DNA from: Podospora bellae-mahoneyi
Lineage: Eukaryota > Ascomycota > Sordariomycetes > Sordariales > Podosporaceae
Direction: 5' to 3'
Assembly (NCBI RefSeq): GCF_035222275.1
Contig: NC_085885.1
Location: 930,001 to 994,000, forward strand
Length of the DNA: 64,000 nucleotides
How positions within the stretch are numbered: the first letter of the stretch is position 1; every line of letters starts with the position of its first letter. This document shows positions 37,087-49,608 of this stretch, piece by piece. The notes under the pieces are model-generated. The model had not been told where the DNA came from, did no database searches, and saw nothing but the letters and a program-made list of their open reading frames with translations. The position numbers and the translations under genes were made by a program.

Positions 37087-39814
37087 AAGCAAGATCTTCT
37101 GTTCCGTTTTATTCAGCACGTGGTGGGAAAGCAAGGTGAGGAACGGTGAGTGAGGGGAACATAGAGGGGCGCAGCAGCAACACCACACTTCCCCGCACCA
37201 ACAGGCGCTTGTCCGCGGCTGTTTCTCCCCCCTCCCCAAGCCACCCACCTGACTTAAGCGGATGATGCTCTCGGCGGCCCTTCTGCTGCTTGGATTCGCG
37301 GGTTTTGTTTGAGAGAGAGCAGCTTAAATGCTGTTACCTAAAGCTGAACAAGCATAGGGCAGATAGGCTCTGTAGATCGCCAGCAACAGGAACTTCTGAG
37401 GAGTAAGAGCAAAAAAAGCCTTGCCCACTATATCAAAAGTTGAGCTTTTTACCTTCCTCTTGCGTACTACTTGTAGTTATATTGTCGTAGTAGGATCACT
37501 TCCTTGTACATCGATCTATCTATCTTGCGGTGGACGTTGCGTGGGGTGGGGGGGTTCAATATCGGATATTGAAACTTGCAGCTTCAACATCAACAATCAC
37601 GGCCTTGGTACCGCCGACGACAACAACAACGACAATAACGGACGCGGGGTCGCCGTTCACAACTATCATACCCTCCCCAGCCGCCCGCACCCCTGCCTCC
37701 TCCCATTTTGTCCAGTCCTTCTGGAAGGTTTCCATGCAGTTCCGTGCCGCCTTCTTGCGTGGTGCTAGTGGGTGAAACCTTCCAGAGAAAAAGCTGAGAA
37801 AAGTTGCCGCCGGCCACCGTTAGCCCGGCCCTGTCTAGGATCATGGTCCAATACAACTGGAGATAGAAACCTGGGTGTGGATTACAGCAGAGCCAATGTG
37901 ACGACAGCGCGGGAGGGAGGCGTGAACAGATTCGCGGCGTGTCTGTTGGCGGGCAAGGCGATGGTGTGAGAGCGGGGAGAAGCGGCGGGAATGTTGTACT
38001 CAGCAAGGAGAGGAAGGAAGAGGGGGGGCGTGTGTGAACATTGTTCGAGCCTGGTTGTTCAGGATCAGGAACGGCCACACTTACTGCCTTACCTTACGCA
38101 GCTCGGCATGTTTTGAAACATCCGATCATTCCCCCTTCCTCCAAAGAGAAGAACCCACCGTTAGCTCTAGATGATCAAGATAGCTGAGTGTGCAGAGAGA
38201 ACATCCGAATCCAGCCATCTAATAAGCCCGTGCTTCTAAAAACAGTTCCCCAAGTGTTTCGAGTTCAGAGGTCCGTCATGATCCAGAATCGAATCCAGTA
38301 TAACCCCCACTCACACATCATCGCATCAGAGAGGTAGGACTTGGAGTTCTGAACTTAGTTTAGATCAAGTCCAGGGAGCTGATCATGAAAGAGCCTGGGC
38401 TGGAGTCAACAAGGAACAAGAAGGAAGAGACGCGGAGTCTGGATGTCAACCAAGACCAACCCACCACTGCGACCTTATCCGCGAGACCCGGGGTCTGGCA
38501 TGCGGACTGCTGCTTTGCTTTGGTTCGCTGCGTAGGCGGGCGGCGCTTCTCTGTAAAGAGCACGTGGAGTATCCGCTGGCGACCAAGATCACCATGAACG
38601 GCGCAACAGGGCACAGAAATCGATAATCGAAGATGATGTCCCGACGTCATCTCCGGGCTTCCTGATTAGACTTGCTTCCCCACCGATAGCCGGTCTTCAA
38701 CGCCGCTCGTCTGCTCTCGACTTGATGGTCGGCCGAATATGTCCCCAGAGAGAAGAACGATGAGGTGAGCAGCTCAGTTGGGTTTGATAGACGACACAAG
38801 ACCGACCCGACAGACGAGCCAGGGCTGCGGGGGAATGAACCAGTGGCTTGTCCGCTTCCTGGTTGCGAATTATCGCTACTGCAGGCACAGTCACAGTGCT
38901 GATGGGCCAGTCGTCGTGGAAGGCTTCGAAAACTTCCGACGAAGAAGCCAGGAGACTGCCGCCAATGTCGCAATGCATTCAAGAGCGTTGTAAATGGGCG
39001 GGACCGGGACCGAGAACGAGACTGCCTGGTTGGTGAGATGAGAGGAAAGGAGGGCGGGATCGGAATTGCCGTCCATCCATTTTCCATCTCGAGAGAGGCA
39101 GTTGGTGATGGTCTCATCAGTAGAAGCGGGCAGAAAGGCAGTTGTCAAAGCGTTTCACCTAAACAGCTGTCAAGCAAGGGCGGTTTTGGCGTCTGCATGA
39201 CGAGGGATTTCTCTTGTGTGTGATGGAAAGACGGTTGAGCCGAGAGAGGAGGTGATGTGGTTCACTTGATGCGGTTCCAGAGTCGAGGAACCTTGACGAC
39301 CAAGCGCTTGCATTTGTTGCGCGGCCACCACGGGATGCCCACCAGGTGTGGGACGGCACTTCCCGCCCCACTGTTGCCCTGGGCCTTGATTGCTCACCTC
39401 GGTGAGTGGCTGACAGCGGCTGGTCTCACCGAAGCTTTGATCACTGCGAAGCATTGACCTTGCTCGCGTCTTCAGTTCACTTCGCGTCGCCACCAGGCAG
39501 CGAGTCCACGTGATTTCCTGACATCGATACGTATTCAACGACGACAACGGTGAGATTGGCTTTGAGCTTTGCGGTTTTGGCAGGCGTTCCGGGGAAAAGG
39601 GAAAACGGTTTACCGACATCTGATGGGCCAGAGGCAACATTAAACATTCACAGCACAGGGTAATGCAGTGATTGCTTTTTGACAGCACACTGCAGCCATA
39701 GACAGCCCGAGTTTACGAGTCGTTACATCGACGACCGTTTGAGCATTGCATCACATTTCCTGCACTCTTCATCAGGTATTCGATTGCATCCAAAACCATC
39801 AGCAGATCTTCAAA

Positions 39815-42556
39815 ATGGAGTTCTTCATCGAGTAAGCAGTACCTGATGTGTTTGTCCCGGGAAAGCAAACTAACATGACCAAGTGAGCTTCGGGTCCTCT
39901 TCCCATACCCCCGAATCTATCCAGGTAAGTCCGCACTACCCTGAACCCTGAACCTCCTGCTGCATGTGTTGCTAACCTTTTCACAGAACAATATGCGTAC
40001 GTATTCTTTTGGGGTCTAAGCGGTGATCTTTTTTGCTGATACTCAAGTGCCATGGCACAGCTACATGGTCGATTTGAAGAGTGAATCTCCTCAAGCTACC
40101 CGTCATATGAGCAATCTCTAACACAAGACAGAAACGCTCGATGCCGGCGGAAACTGCGTTTTGGAAATGCCTTCGGGCACTGGGAAAACTGTCACCCTGC
40201 TCTCCCTCATTGTGGCCTATCAGATGTCGTCACAAGAGAAGCGACCGCTCATCTATTGCTCCCGTACCATGTCCGAGATCGAAAAGGCTCTGGTAGAACT
40301 CAAGGCCCTGATGAAGTTTCGAGCCGAGAGACTGGGGCATGAAGAGGATTTCCGGGCCATGGGTCTAACGTCCAGAAAGAATCTATGTCTGCACCCAGAC
40401 GTGAAACGAGAAAAGAGCGGTAGTGTTGTCGATGCCCGCTGCCGCAGCTTGACAGCCGGCTTCATTCAGGAGAAGAAGAGGAAGGGCGAAGATGTAGACG
40501 TCTGCGTTTATCACGATGTAGGCATTTCGGATCCTGGGTCAAGATACCTGGCTAATACCTGGCAGAACCTCGACAACCTTGAACCGCACAATCTCATACC
40601 CAACGGTGTGTGGTCTCTCGATAGCCTGCTCAGATACGGCCAGAAACACACGCAATGTCCCTACTTCACCGCGCGGAGGATGATGAGCCAGTGCAACGTG
40701 GTGATTTACAGCTACCACTATCTGCTCGACCCAAAGATTGCCGAGCGTGTTTCCAAAGACTTCTCCAAGGACTGCATCGTTGTCTTTGACGAGGCTCACA
40801 ACATCGACAACGTCTGCATCGAATCACTCAGCACTGACATCACTGAGGAATCTCTACGGAGGGCTACCAGAGGAGCCCAGTTTCTAGAGAACAGGATCAA
40901 TGAAATGCGAGACTCTGATCAGCAAAAGCTGCAAGACGAGTATGAGAAGTTGGTTGAGGGTCTCAGGGGCGACGATGAAACTCGCGAAGAGGACTCGTTC
41001 ATGGCGAATCCAAGTAGGTGTATTTTCGTAAGGGGCCATCGGGGACAGATGTGCTAATTTTTGCCTTAGCCCTTCCAGAAGATCTTCTCAAAGAAGCAGT
41101 GCCAGGTAACATCAGACGAGCCGAGCACTTTGTTGCATTTCTGAGGAGATTCATCGAGTACCTCAAGACCCGCATGAAAGTCCGGCAGGTCATCTCAGAG
41201 ACCCCTCCTTCTTTTCTGGCCCATCTGAAGGAGTACACTTTTATCGAGAAGAAGCCGCTCCGATTTTGCGCCGAGCGACTCACGTCCCTGGTGAGGACGC
41301 TGGAGCTGACCAGAATCGAAGACTACCAACCCCTGCAAGAGGTGGCCACATTTGCAACCCTGGTAGCGACCTACGAGAAGGGTTTCCTCCTGATCCTAGA
41401 GCCCTACGAATCAGACACAGCTGAGGTGCCCAACCCGGTGCTCCACTTCACCTGCCTGGACGCTGCCATCGCCATCAAGCCGGTATTTGACCGGTTCAGC
41501 TCGGTCATCATCACCTCTGGTACCATCTCGCCACTCGAGATGTATCCCAAGATGCTCAACTTTGAGACGGTGGTGCAAGAGTCATATTCCATGACCCTGG
41601 CAAGGAGATCATTCCTGCCCATGATTGTCACGCGGGGAAGCGACCAAGCCACAATTTCAACGGGCTTCCAGGTTCGGAACGAACCTAGTGTCGTTCGAAA
41701 CTACGGCAGTCTACTCGTGGAGTTTGCAAAGATCACACCTGACGGAATCGTCTTGTTCACCCCGAGCTACTTGTACCTCGAATCGCTCATTTCCATGTGG
41801 CAGGGCATGGGCGTGTTGGACGAAGTGTGGAAGTACAAGCTCATCCTCGTCGAGACGCCCGACGCGCAGGAGACGGCGCTGGCGCTCGAGACGTACCGCA
41901 CCGCGTGCAAGAACGGGCGGGGGGCGGTGTTTTTGTGCGTCGCGAGAGGGAAGGTGTCGGAGGGCGTTGATTTTGACAAGGAGTTTGGCCGTACTGTCAT
42001 CAACATCGGTGTTCCGTTTCAGTACACCGAGTCGCGCATCCTCAAAGCGCGGTTGGAGTTTTTGAGGGAGACGTATCGCATCAGGGAGAATGATTTTCTC
42101 TCTTTTGATGCGATGAGGCATGCTGCCCAGTGCTTGGGGAGGGTTATCCGCGGCAAGGACGATTACGGCGTCATGGTGCTTGCGGATAGAAGGTTCAAGT
42201 CAAAGATTCAGCAGCTGCCCAAGTGGATCCATCAGGCGCTGCTTGATGCGGATACTAATCTGAGTACGGATATGGCGGTTAGTAACGCGAGGAGGTTTTT
42301 CAAGATGATTGCCCAGCCTTTCCGAACTGAAGACCAGGAAGGTATCAGTATCTGGACGCTTGAACAGCTCAAGCAGCATCAGATGAAGATACAGGAGGAG
42401 TTGATTAGGGAGTTGCAGGCTACGGAGGAGAAGAGGGTGAATCAACAGCAGCAGGCGCAACAGGCGCAACAGTTTATTTCTGCGAGGGAGAGGCCGGATA
42501 GTGATTACGAGATGGATGAGGATGATGAGGCTGAGTTGATGGCGTTGGATCCGTAG
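39815..42556 (+). CDS. RAD3: Rad3/XPD DNA helicase of TFIIH
   Basis: ATP-dependent 5'-3' helicase of TFIIH, needed for nucleotide excision repair and pol II promoter opening. Six exons: 39815-39831, 39884-39924, 39987-39996, 40061-40080, 40132-41013 and 41070-42556, joined to 818 residues. The first four exons hold 17, 41, 10 and 20 bases and restore MEFFIDELRVLFPYPR, IYPEQYAYMVDLKKTLD and GGN, as in yeast Rad3. Walker A is SGTGKT with Lys48, the same number as in yeast. The Fe-S cysteines are C115, C133, C154 and C205. The DEAH box is at 249-252 (VVFDEAHNID). SVIITSGTISPLEMYPK, VARGKVSEGVDF and FDAMRHAAQCLGRVIRGKDDYG mark the second motor domain, with the final QCLGRxxR motif VI. The C-terminus is Gln- and acid-rich. 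Yeast has 778 residues. The extra length is mainly between the third and fourth cysteines and at the tail. Confidence 0.97.
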
Positions 42557-44211
42557 TCGCTGACTTCACACGCGCTTGGGTTGTTAGATAATCGGTAGTC
42601 ATTTGTAACACATAGTATCATCAATCAATATATGTCGTGGGGAGAAAAATAGAGACTGCTACGTTGGCCGAGGTTATTAACGATGGTTAGTAGGCCTTGA
42701 ATGATGGTTGAAAGCTCTTGACCGATAGTCGAGGGGCCTTGGGGCTGGCTTTGAACGCCATGATTCCACGTTGCTTTCTCTGTTAGGTATCTCGTCTATC
42801 GCATGAGCAGTCTATCTCCTAGGTAGCAGGCAGGAGACTCTGAGTCCCAGACCAAAGTTCCAGGCCATGATGTGATTGTGGGTTTCCACGATTCGGGGTT
42901 GCCGATGGTGTGTGCCATCAGTTTTTTCCGGCTCGTTCAACTCACCTCACCGAATATGCAGGTTGTGCGGTGGTAGGCTCGTGAGCTTGCTCGAGTGGGT
43001 GAGGTGGGTGGTATCCGGGTAAATTCCACCTTTAGACCTCACACATTCTTTCTTGCTCTCTCCCATCGAAAGATCACCCTTGACTGCGAAATGTCGCGTT
43101 TAAGGCAAAACCGTTTGCGGCACGGGTACCTTAAGGTAGGTAGGTAGGTACGCAAGGCTTTCTCGCCTCGGAGGGCGGGAAGTCACCAGCATGCAATACA
43201 CCCTCATGGGCCATCACAGCTCCAATGAAGGATGAGATGCAAGCCAACCCTTCTGGAAGGGTGGAGGAACCAAAAAGGAAGATATCCCGACGTTTTATTG
43301 AGTGTGTTCTAGCGTGCTTCGGTGCATTAGTGATGACACCCCCAACTCTTTGATGCACCCTTTCCCCCGCGCGCAAGAATCCTTCTTTGATACCTAGAGT
43401 GATCTTGAAGATGGTGGCTTGCGGAAGGGGATCGGTGGGCATGGATCGGGTGGGCATGGTGACGGTGACGGCAAGGCTGACTTCCTTGTGCTTGTTGGGG
43501 ATGATGTCGTGATGGTGATGGTCGTTAGAGATACACCTGTCCATCATCCCCCCAACGGTGCTTGAGCAAGTTTCCCTTGTTCGAGTTATTCGGTGACTCC
43601 GATCACTCGGATTCTGAATATCGTTTCAATGAGTGGTATCTACACTTGCTTTGGCACACCCCTAACCGCAACCACTACCTCGTGGGGCAGCATGAGAAAC
43701 GGTGACGCTTGTCATGCTCACAATCCTCGTATTATTTCTCCTTAACAAGGCTCGCAGCTTGCAAAACTTGGAAAGCTATTATTGGACCATGCAGGAACAT
43801 GGCGTCCCCCACCACAAACATGCATACAACTCGTGGTAAACTCGTGGCAGCCACATCTTATTTTCCCTGCTGCACGAAGTACTGTGATGAGATAACGGTG
43901 CATGGACTTGACAGCTCGAAAGGTGAGTCCTAGTTGGGAAGGTTGAGATGCATATCAGTGTTGGTGGCATATGAAAGGCAGGTTGTTGGTTTAGGGGTGG
44001 TTTATGCTTCAATGAAGCGACATTAGGATTCAAAAGTGGAATGGTTGGTAATGAATAAAAAGTCTTTATTGTTTAAGTTGATACCTGGTAGGTAAGATCT
44101 GAAGCAAGGTCTGGTATCAGGGAACACGGTGTGTTTTGAAGATTTTGGCAGAAAGTGTGCTGGTGGTTGACGGACATGTTGCAAGAGAAGAACCCCGTCC
44201 ATATGCAGTAA

Positions 44212-44253
<42 letters not shown>

Positions 44254-46547
44254 GGGACCTCATGATAATCGGCGTTGGAGGATAGGGAAAGCTGTGTCGG
44301 CAAGTTTGTTATATTAGTAGACTTGTTGTGTAAGAGCGGGAGCCTGTGTGTATTTACATCTCCATAGATGTGGTGTTGGTGGTTTGTTCATCAGCGTGAG
44401 CAGAGCCATCCGAGCTTCCTGTTGGCAAGTTAGCAACATACAAACAGTGAAATGGAAGAAAAACTTATCCTCGTCTCCGAGGGGCCGCCCTCCCAACTTT
44501 TCAGCGGGGAGGACGACCAGGACCACCTCTTTCGAGGTTGTCCCTGTTCCAAAGATAAGCCACATCTTGCCAGCCAACCAAGAACACCAGCAGCCCTTCC
44601 CCGAGAAACCAAGGATCCAGACAAGCAAAGAAAGAAGAAACCAGAGACCAGACAAGTACGAAACTTTGACTCCAACTCTAGATGGGTCCCGGCAACTGAT
44701 CCCCACTCCCTCCACCCACCCTTCAACCAAGACCCCCAAGTTCGAAGCATTCAGTCCAAACCAGTTGACCGGCCACCTCTCAGACACCACACCCTCACAA
44801 AAGAGTACCCAGACCTCCGCAAATCAATCCAGCAGCCGAACCTCGTCGTCATCGATGCAGCAAATGTCAAAATCGGCAGCCAAAACTCGCACGAACCCGA
44901 ATACCAAAGATTGAACCGGACAAGCTCTTTCCGTGTGTATCGCACTGCCAACAGGGACTAGTTTTTGATTCCTCTCCATCCAGTACCATAAGTGGGGGGC
45001 TAAGGAGGGCATTAACGTGCGGACAAAAGACATCCTTAAAAACCGCGCTGTCGTCTCCAACCGATATGCCCTTTTCAGGACACACAGCCGAAGGAAGGTT
45101 GCGTCAAAGACACGGTTGTTTGGCGTCGTCGCCGGACGTAGGACAAAGCCGTACGAGGGCGAGTTAATGCGCCTAGTCGGATACTATGAAGTTCACAGAC
45201 ACGCCGAGCAGATCTGCCGCAACGTGGTCCTGGGAGTCGGGCTGTCTTGGGTGGGTTCGTACGCATGCAGAGAGAAGATGAAGATCGAGGGTACCGAGAG
45301 CGTGATAGTCTGGCGGAAAATGTCATCATTGGGGTCTCCGTATGTAGTCCAACAGCCCTCGCTCATCTTGCGATGATTCCGGCGAGGTGAGTTGCGGACG
45401 AGAAGATATGAAACCCCAATGTAGATGACCGTACGAAGCCAGACTGCGCTCTCCCTCTCACTTCGAAGCTGCACAGCAACCAAAAGAGCATGCTGGCCGA
45501 AGCCGACAAGGCAGTCCCCACACCCGCCAAGCAGCTGGACACCAAACCAGAACATCCATCGTGACCAGAGCCAAAATACCCCAGAGCCTAGTTCCTGACG
45601 AGCGACCTCATATCGAGGCCCTTACCATGTGGACTCATAGGAACTGACGTCGCCCACCAAAAGGTGTCTGGAAGATCGCCCCGCCGGTCGGCCCGCATTG
45701 CCCCCATCAGGTGCATCCGCATCGCTTTTCAGCGACCGACTTCACGTCAGAGAGCGCAGGCTTAGAAGACGGTTTGAATGACTGTTGAAGCGCAAGACTT
45801 GTTGACCAAATAAAAACTTAGGGTTAAGTTCCGAAGCTGATTCACCTCGCGGGACTGACGCCGAAGCGATGGCCGCAGTAATCCCTGCGCGGCAGGCTTG
45901 GAGGTTCCTGATACAGGATCGAAGCTGCGACGTACTGCCGACAGTCCAGAACCCAGTGAGGTGGCCCCGGAGGAGCATTCCTTGCGGAAAACCAGAGTCG
46001 GAGAACTGTGGAGGAGGCGCCGTGCGTTTGTAGAGTGGTGAAAGAGCTTGGTCCGGCCGATACAGTGATGCCAGGGCTGTTTGTTGAGGCTGTATATCTC
46101 GATGTTGGATTGTCAGATGCTGCGTCTCTGACGAGGCCATTGAATCGATATGCTTTGGTCGAAGGCGGTTCCTTTCGGACATTGTGAGGCAATTGGTGAT
46201 GTTGGTATTGGATGTTTGGAGGGGAAGGGTGCAAGTCAAGTGAAGAAGACGCGTTCAAATGCTGAACACCGCGTCGAGTGCACAGACCATCAGACCCACC
46301 TTGGCTGCAAACAGCTCAGAAGCTTCGCGACGTCATGGGCTCTTGCCCAGTAAGCAGACCACTACCAACCACACCGGCCGGAAGGCACTCACTGAAATAC
46401 TCACTGCTTGAGGGGGCGAGCATATAGGCTTGACGATTTCGATATAAATTGGTAGAAGTCTTCCATTTGTTTCCCTCGGAGCGACGCTTGGTCTGATCTC
46501 AGATTTCTGCCATCACATCGCCTCTGACATCATCGAAAAGACCCGCC
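42557..46547. other. Intergenic between RAD3 and RTP1
   Basis: About 4 kb without a gene I can identify. It holds a CCTTAAGGTAGGTAGGTAGGTACG motif cluster at 43131-43151 and a CAT microsatellite at 44213. The segment 44310-45600 has overlapping long frames on both strands, including hydrophobic minus-strand stretches (SGLWFLLSLLVWILGF near 44600; FGVQLLGGCGDCLVGFG near 45530). It could be a broken or heavily spliced membrane-protein gene, but I could not assemble a consistent exon series. The final 150 bases must include the RTP1 promoter. Confidence 0.5.
44213..44253. repeat. (CAT)13 microsatellite
   Basis: About thirteen perfect CAT units on the plus strand in gene-free DNA (polymethionine in one minus-strand frame, not coding). 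Confidence 0.95.
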
Positions 46548-49337
46548 ATGGATCCAGCAGCTACCGAGCAAAAGAGAAACAATGCCCGCCAGAAGCTGAT
46601 GCAGTTTATTCTAGACATTGGATCCAAGGCATTTTCCCCAGACGTCCCCGAATCATCCCGTGGGGAAGGAAGGAAGGAGTGGGATGATGGGATTCAGAGG
46701 CAAGGATAGCCCAATATATTCTCTTGAGCAAGGCCTTGATCTGACAATTGTCCCAGGATAAAGACCTTCAACCTCATAGCTGCCCTCAATATTCTGGTTA
46801 GGCCCGGTCACGCACCAGCATGGCTACGCCCAAAGCTGATGGAAGCTTTGACCCTGATCCCCCTCCGTCCGGACGGCGTCAGGGCCACCATGGAGTTCGT
46901 CTTTGCTGTTCACCCCTCCAGCACGGTAAGAGTGTCGGAGGCGGCTGTTCCCCAGAAGAGAGGCGCGAACATCACCCACGAGGCCCTAGAGATGGCCAGT
47001 AAACTGCTTTCGATTTCTTCTTCCTCGGTCACGCCCGAAATATGGTACTCAAGCATTGCGCCACAGCTCTTGGTACTGCTCGATGGGGACGAGGGCCCGG
47101 AACTCACGAGAACGGCGTCCTACATCATTGGCTTCGGGATTCTGGGACGCAAGGCGTCTGGAGCTCCAGGAACTGCAGGCTGGAAATGCCTCGCTGAGCC
47201 TTTGCTCTACGCCATCAAGCCTCCGCCGAATGCTCAGCCACCAAGTACCGAGGATGACGACGAGATTGTTGACCTCAGCAAAGAGAGAGTTCTTGTGGAA
47301 TACCAGGATCTCGTCACTGCTCTGCGCCGGCTCAGGTCGTTAGTTGTTTCACACCCAAACCAGGGCTTGGCCAAACGCTTGCTGTCGCCATTGCTGCCGT
47401 CCTTGTGGACACTCTCTACATGGAACAGAGCCAGCTCAGAACTCTCGGACAGGGTCTGCGGTCCGGCTTCAGAATTACTAAAGATATACCTGAAGCTTGC
47501 CCCCTCTCCAGAACTCGTGCTTTACCTGATAAGAAATCTTGGGTATGTTGGAGGATACAACCGACAGAGTCCTGAGTGGGTCTACAAAGAGACAGGCAAG
47601 CATGAGATCGGCATCGTGGAAAGAAAACCTCGCGCTTTTTTCATTGGCGGCGCCCCAACAGTCCCTCAAGTCACCATGGAGGACATGGAGACTAAAATCA
47701 CCACCTTGCTTGACTTGATCACAACGACCATGTCGGATGCCGACATCATCGGCGCTTTCCTTGAGCTCCTGAAACGATGGTTCAAGGCAGCACGGCAGTC
47801 AAGAGGCGGAAGTGTTCTCATCAAGGAAGAGTCTGAGGAAACTCGAGACCCCTTGGAGCAGCTCATTGAGATCAAGACCCTCCAATCCATGATGGAGAAA
47901 GTCCCAAACAAGCTCGCCACGCAACCTCGGGCCATCCTCGACCTGGTCAGCGAGATATTGGCGAGCTCTGCCGCCGCATCCGACGAGGACCACAATGATG
48001 ATGAGGTAACGGGCGTAGCCCTGAGCCTTCTCAACATGATCGTCACAGTTCCCGGCTTCCAAAAATCCCGGGTCAACCCTGACACTTTGTCCCTCATCGA
48101 GACCTCTCTCGACAAGCTCTCCAAATCCCCCACCGACGTCGGGAAAACAGCCAACAACCTCGGCCTCCTACTCCTCTACCGAGACCAGATCGACGACCCA
48201 TCCGAGTCTTTCCTCCCACCTGCCCCGGCAGACCGCCAAATCGAAGACCGCAAAACGTACAGCCTCGCCATTTCCTACATCACCGCCTCTGACTCCCCCC
48301 CCCCGGTAAGGTCTGAAGGCCTGCATCTAATCGGCACCCTCATAACCTCGCACTCCCCCGTCCTCGACATTCCAGGTATTCTAGTCCTGCTGTCATCCCT
48401 CATCTCGGACAGCGACGAGTACATCTACCTCCGCATCATCAAACTCTACACCCTCCTCGCAGGCTCCCACCCCAGAGCTGTGACGAACGATTTGCTTGAC
48501 CAGTTCATTGACGCTAAGGAGACTTACTCTGTCGATGCCCGGCAGCGGTTCGCTGAGGCGTTGTCACAGGTCATCGAACGTCTAGGGGAGACTTTTACCG
48601 GTGATCTCGCGCAACGTGTAGGCGATGGTCTACTCTCCGTCGCCGGCCGGAGAGCTCACAGGCCCAAAACTGAAGCTAGGCAGGCGAGGGAGGCCAAGGT
48701 GCAGAAGAAGAAAAATAAGGAAGCGGCTGATGCCTGGGGGGGTGAGGTGCCTGACTTTAGTGACCCGACGACGCCGGAGGAGAAGGCGAGGAATGAGATT
48801 TTGGAAAGGATTGTTGAGGGGTGGGAGTCGAAGAGGGGGAGTGAGGATATCAGGGTCAGGGCTTCGGCTTTGGGGGTTTTGGGGATGGGGATGGAGGTTA
48901 ATGTAAGGGGCATGGGGGTTAGGGTTGTTAATTTGGCGGTTGAGCTGGCGGTTAGTATTTTGCAGGTGGAGAGGGGGGTGGAGGGGGGGATTTTGAGGAG
49001 GGGGGCGGTGATGATGGTGAATGAGTTTGTGAGGGCGTTGGATAGGGTCGGGGAGGGGTTTGGGTTTGGGTTTGGGTTTGGGGAGAGGGCAAGGGAGGAT
49101 TTGATGAGGACGCTTGGGTGGGTTAGGGATACTGATGGGGATGGGCTGGTGAGGAGGCAGGCGGGAGATGTGGTGGAAAGTTTGGAGGCTTGGGGGGTTA
49201 GGAGGTTGGTCGGGAAGGGGGAGGAGGATAAGGGGATGGGGATGCTGAGGGGGTTGGTGGTGAATCCGGTTGAGAGGGTGAATCCGGCTGTGGGCGAGGA
49301 GAAGGTGGGGAGGGTGAGGATTGAGGAGGTTGAGTGA
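46548..49337 (+). CDS. RTP1: Rtp1/TANGO6-like pol II assembly factor
   Basis: HEAT-repeat protein of the Rtp1/TANGO6 family, which in yeast helps assemble and import RNA polymerase II. Exon 1 is 46548-46699 and exon 2 46757-49337, giving 910 residues. No GT donor gives a good junction. AG|GCAAGG at 46700 is a typical GC donor, is in phase 2, and with acceptor TCCCAG and branch CTGAC restores IQR-IKTFNLIAALNILVRPGHAPAW, the conserved N-terminal family block. The alternative GT donor at about 46677 (GTGGGA) is also in phase but weak. PDGVRATMEFVFAVHPSS follows. The C1-like block (YSLAISYITASD to AVTNDLLDQF) is at about 552-640 and the C2-like block (LERIVEGWES to MVNEFVRAL) at about 733-830. 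Codons switch from C-rich to G-rich after about residue 680, including a GGGTTT repeat that encodes GFGFGFG. Confidence 0.85.
49054..49084 (+). other. GGGTTT repeat / quadruplex motif inside RTP1
   Basis: Five G-runs separated by TTT on the sense strand meet the G-quadruplex consensus. They encode alternating Gly-Phe in the C-terminal part of the protein, a segment not expected to be conserved. Confidence 0.8.
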
Positions 49338-49608
49338 ATTATTAGGCTTTATGCTTGAGATTAGGCTTTTATATCACTGCTTTTGATCATTGCGTTCTGT
49401 TTTGTGATCTTTCGGCTTGGTGTTGTGCAAGTGTAATAGGTACGTACCTTTCTTGGCAACCCGTGACAGCGCGTGTATCCCGACGTGTTTTCGTCCCACC
49501 TTTCTGCATCCCCGCAGCAAGCAGCAGGCAAGCCACTATCTAAACCAAGCTGCACCGCGTTCAATCAACCATCCCAAAACAACGACACCAAAAAATAAAA
49601 TAAAATAA

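Larger units (their letters stand above)
27996..39814. other. Gene-free domain upstream of the zinc-finger gene
   Basis: About 11.8 kb with no supported gene. It should hold the promoter and perhaps a long, possibly spliced, 5' UTR of the zinc-finger gene (reading left from 27995) and the short promoter of RAD3 at the right end. The frames are overlapping and unrecognised, for example complement(33412..34008) with a signal-like hydrophobic segment and 33718..34506 on the other strand. Simple repeats include (GGT)11 at 28041, CAG runs at 35517 and 36211 and a GA run at 37069. GC content stays moderate, so there is no sign of heavy repeat-induced mutation. Confidence 0.5.

Noticed and set aside
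49054-49084. Interstitial telomere repeat
   Set aside because: The unit is GGGTTT without A, not the fungal TTAGGG repeat, and it sits in the RTP1 frame.
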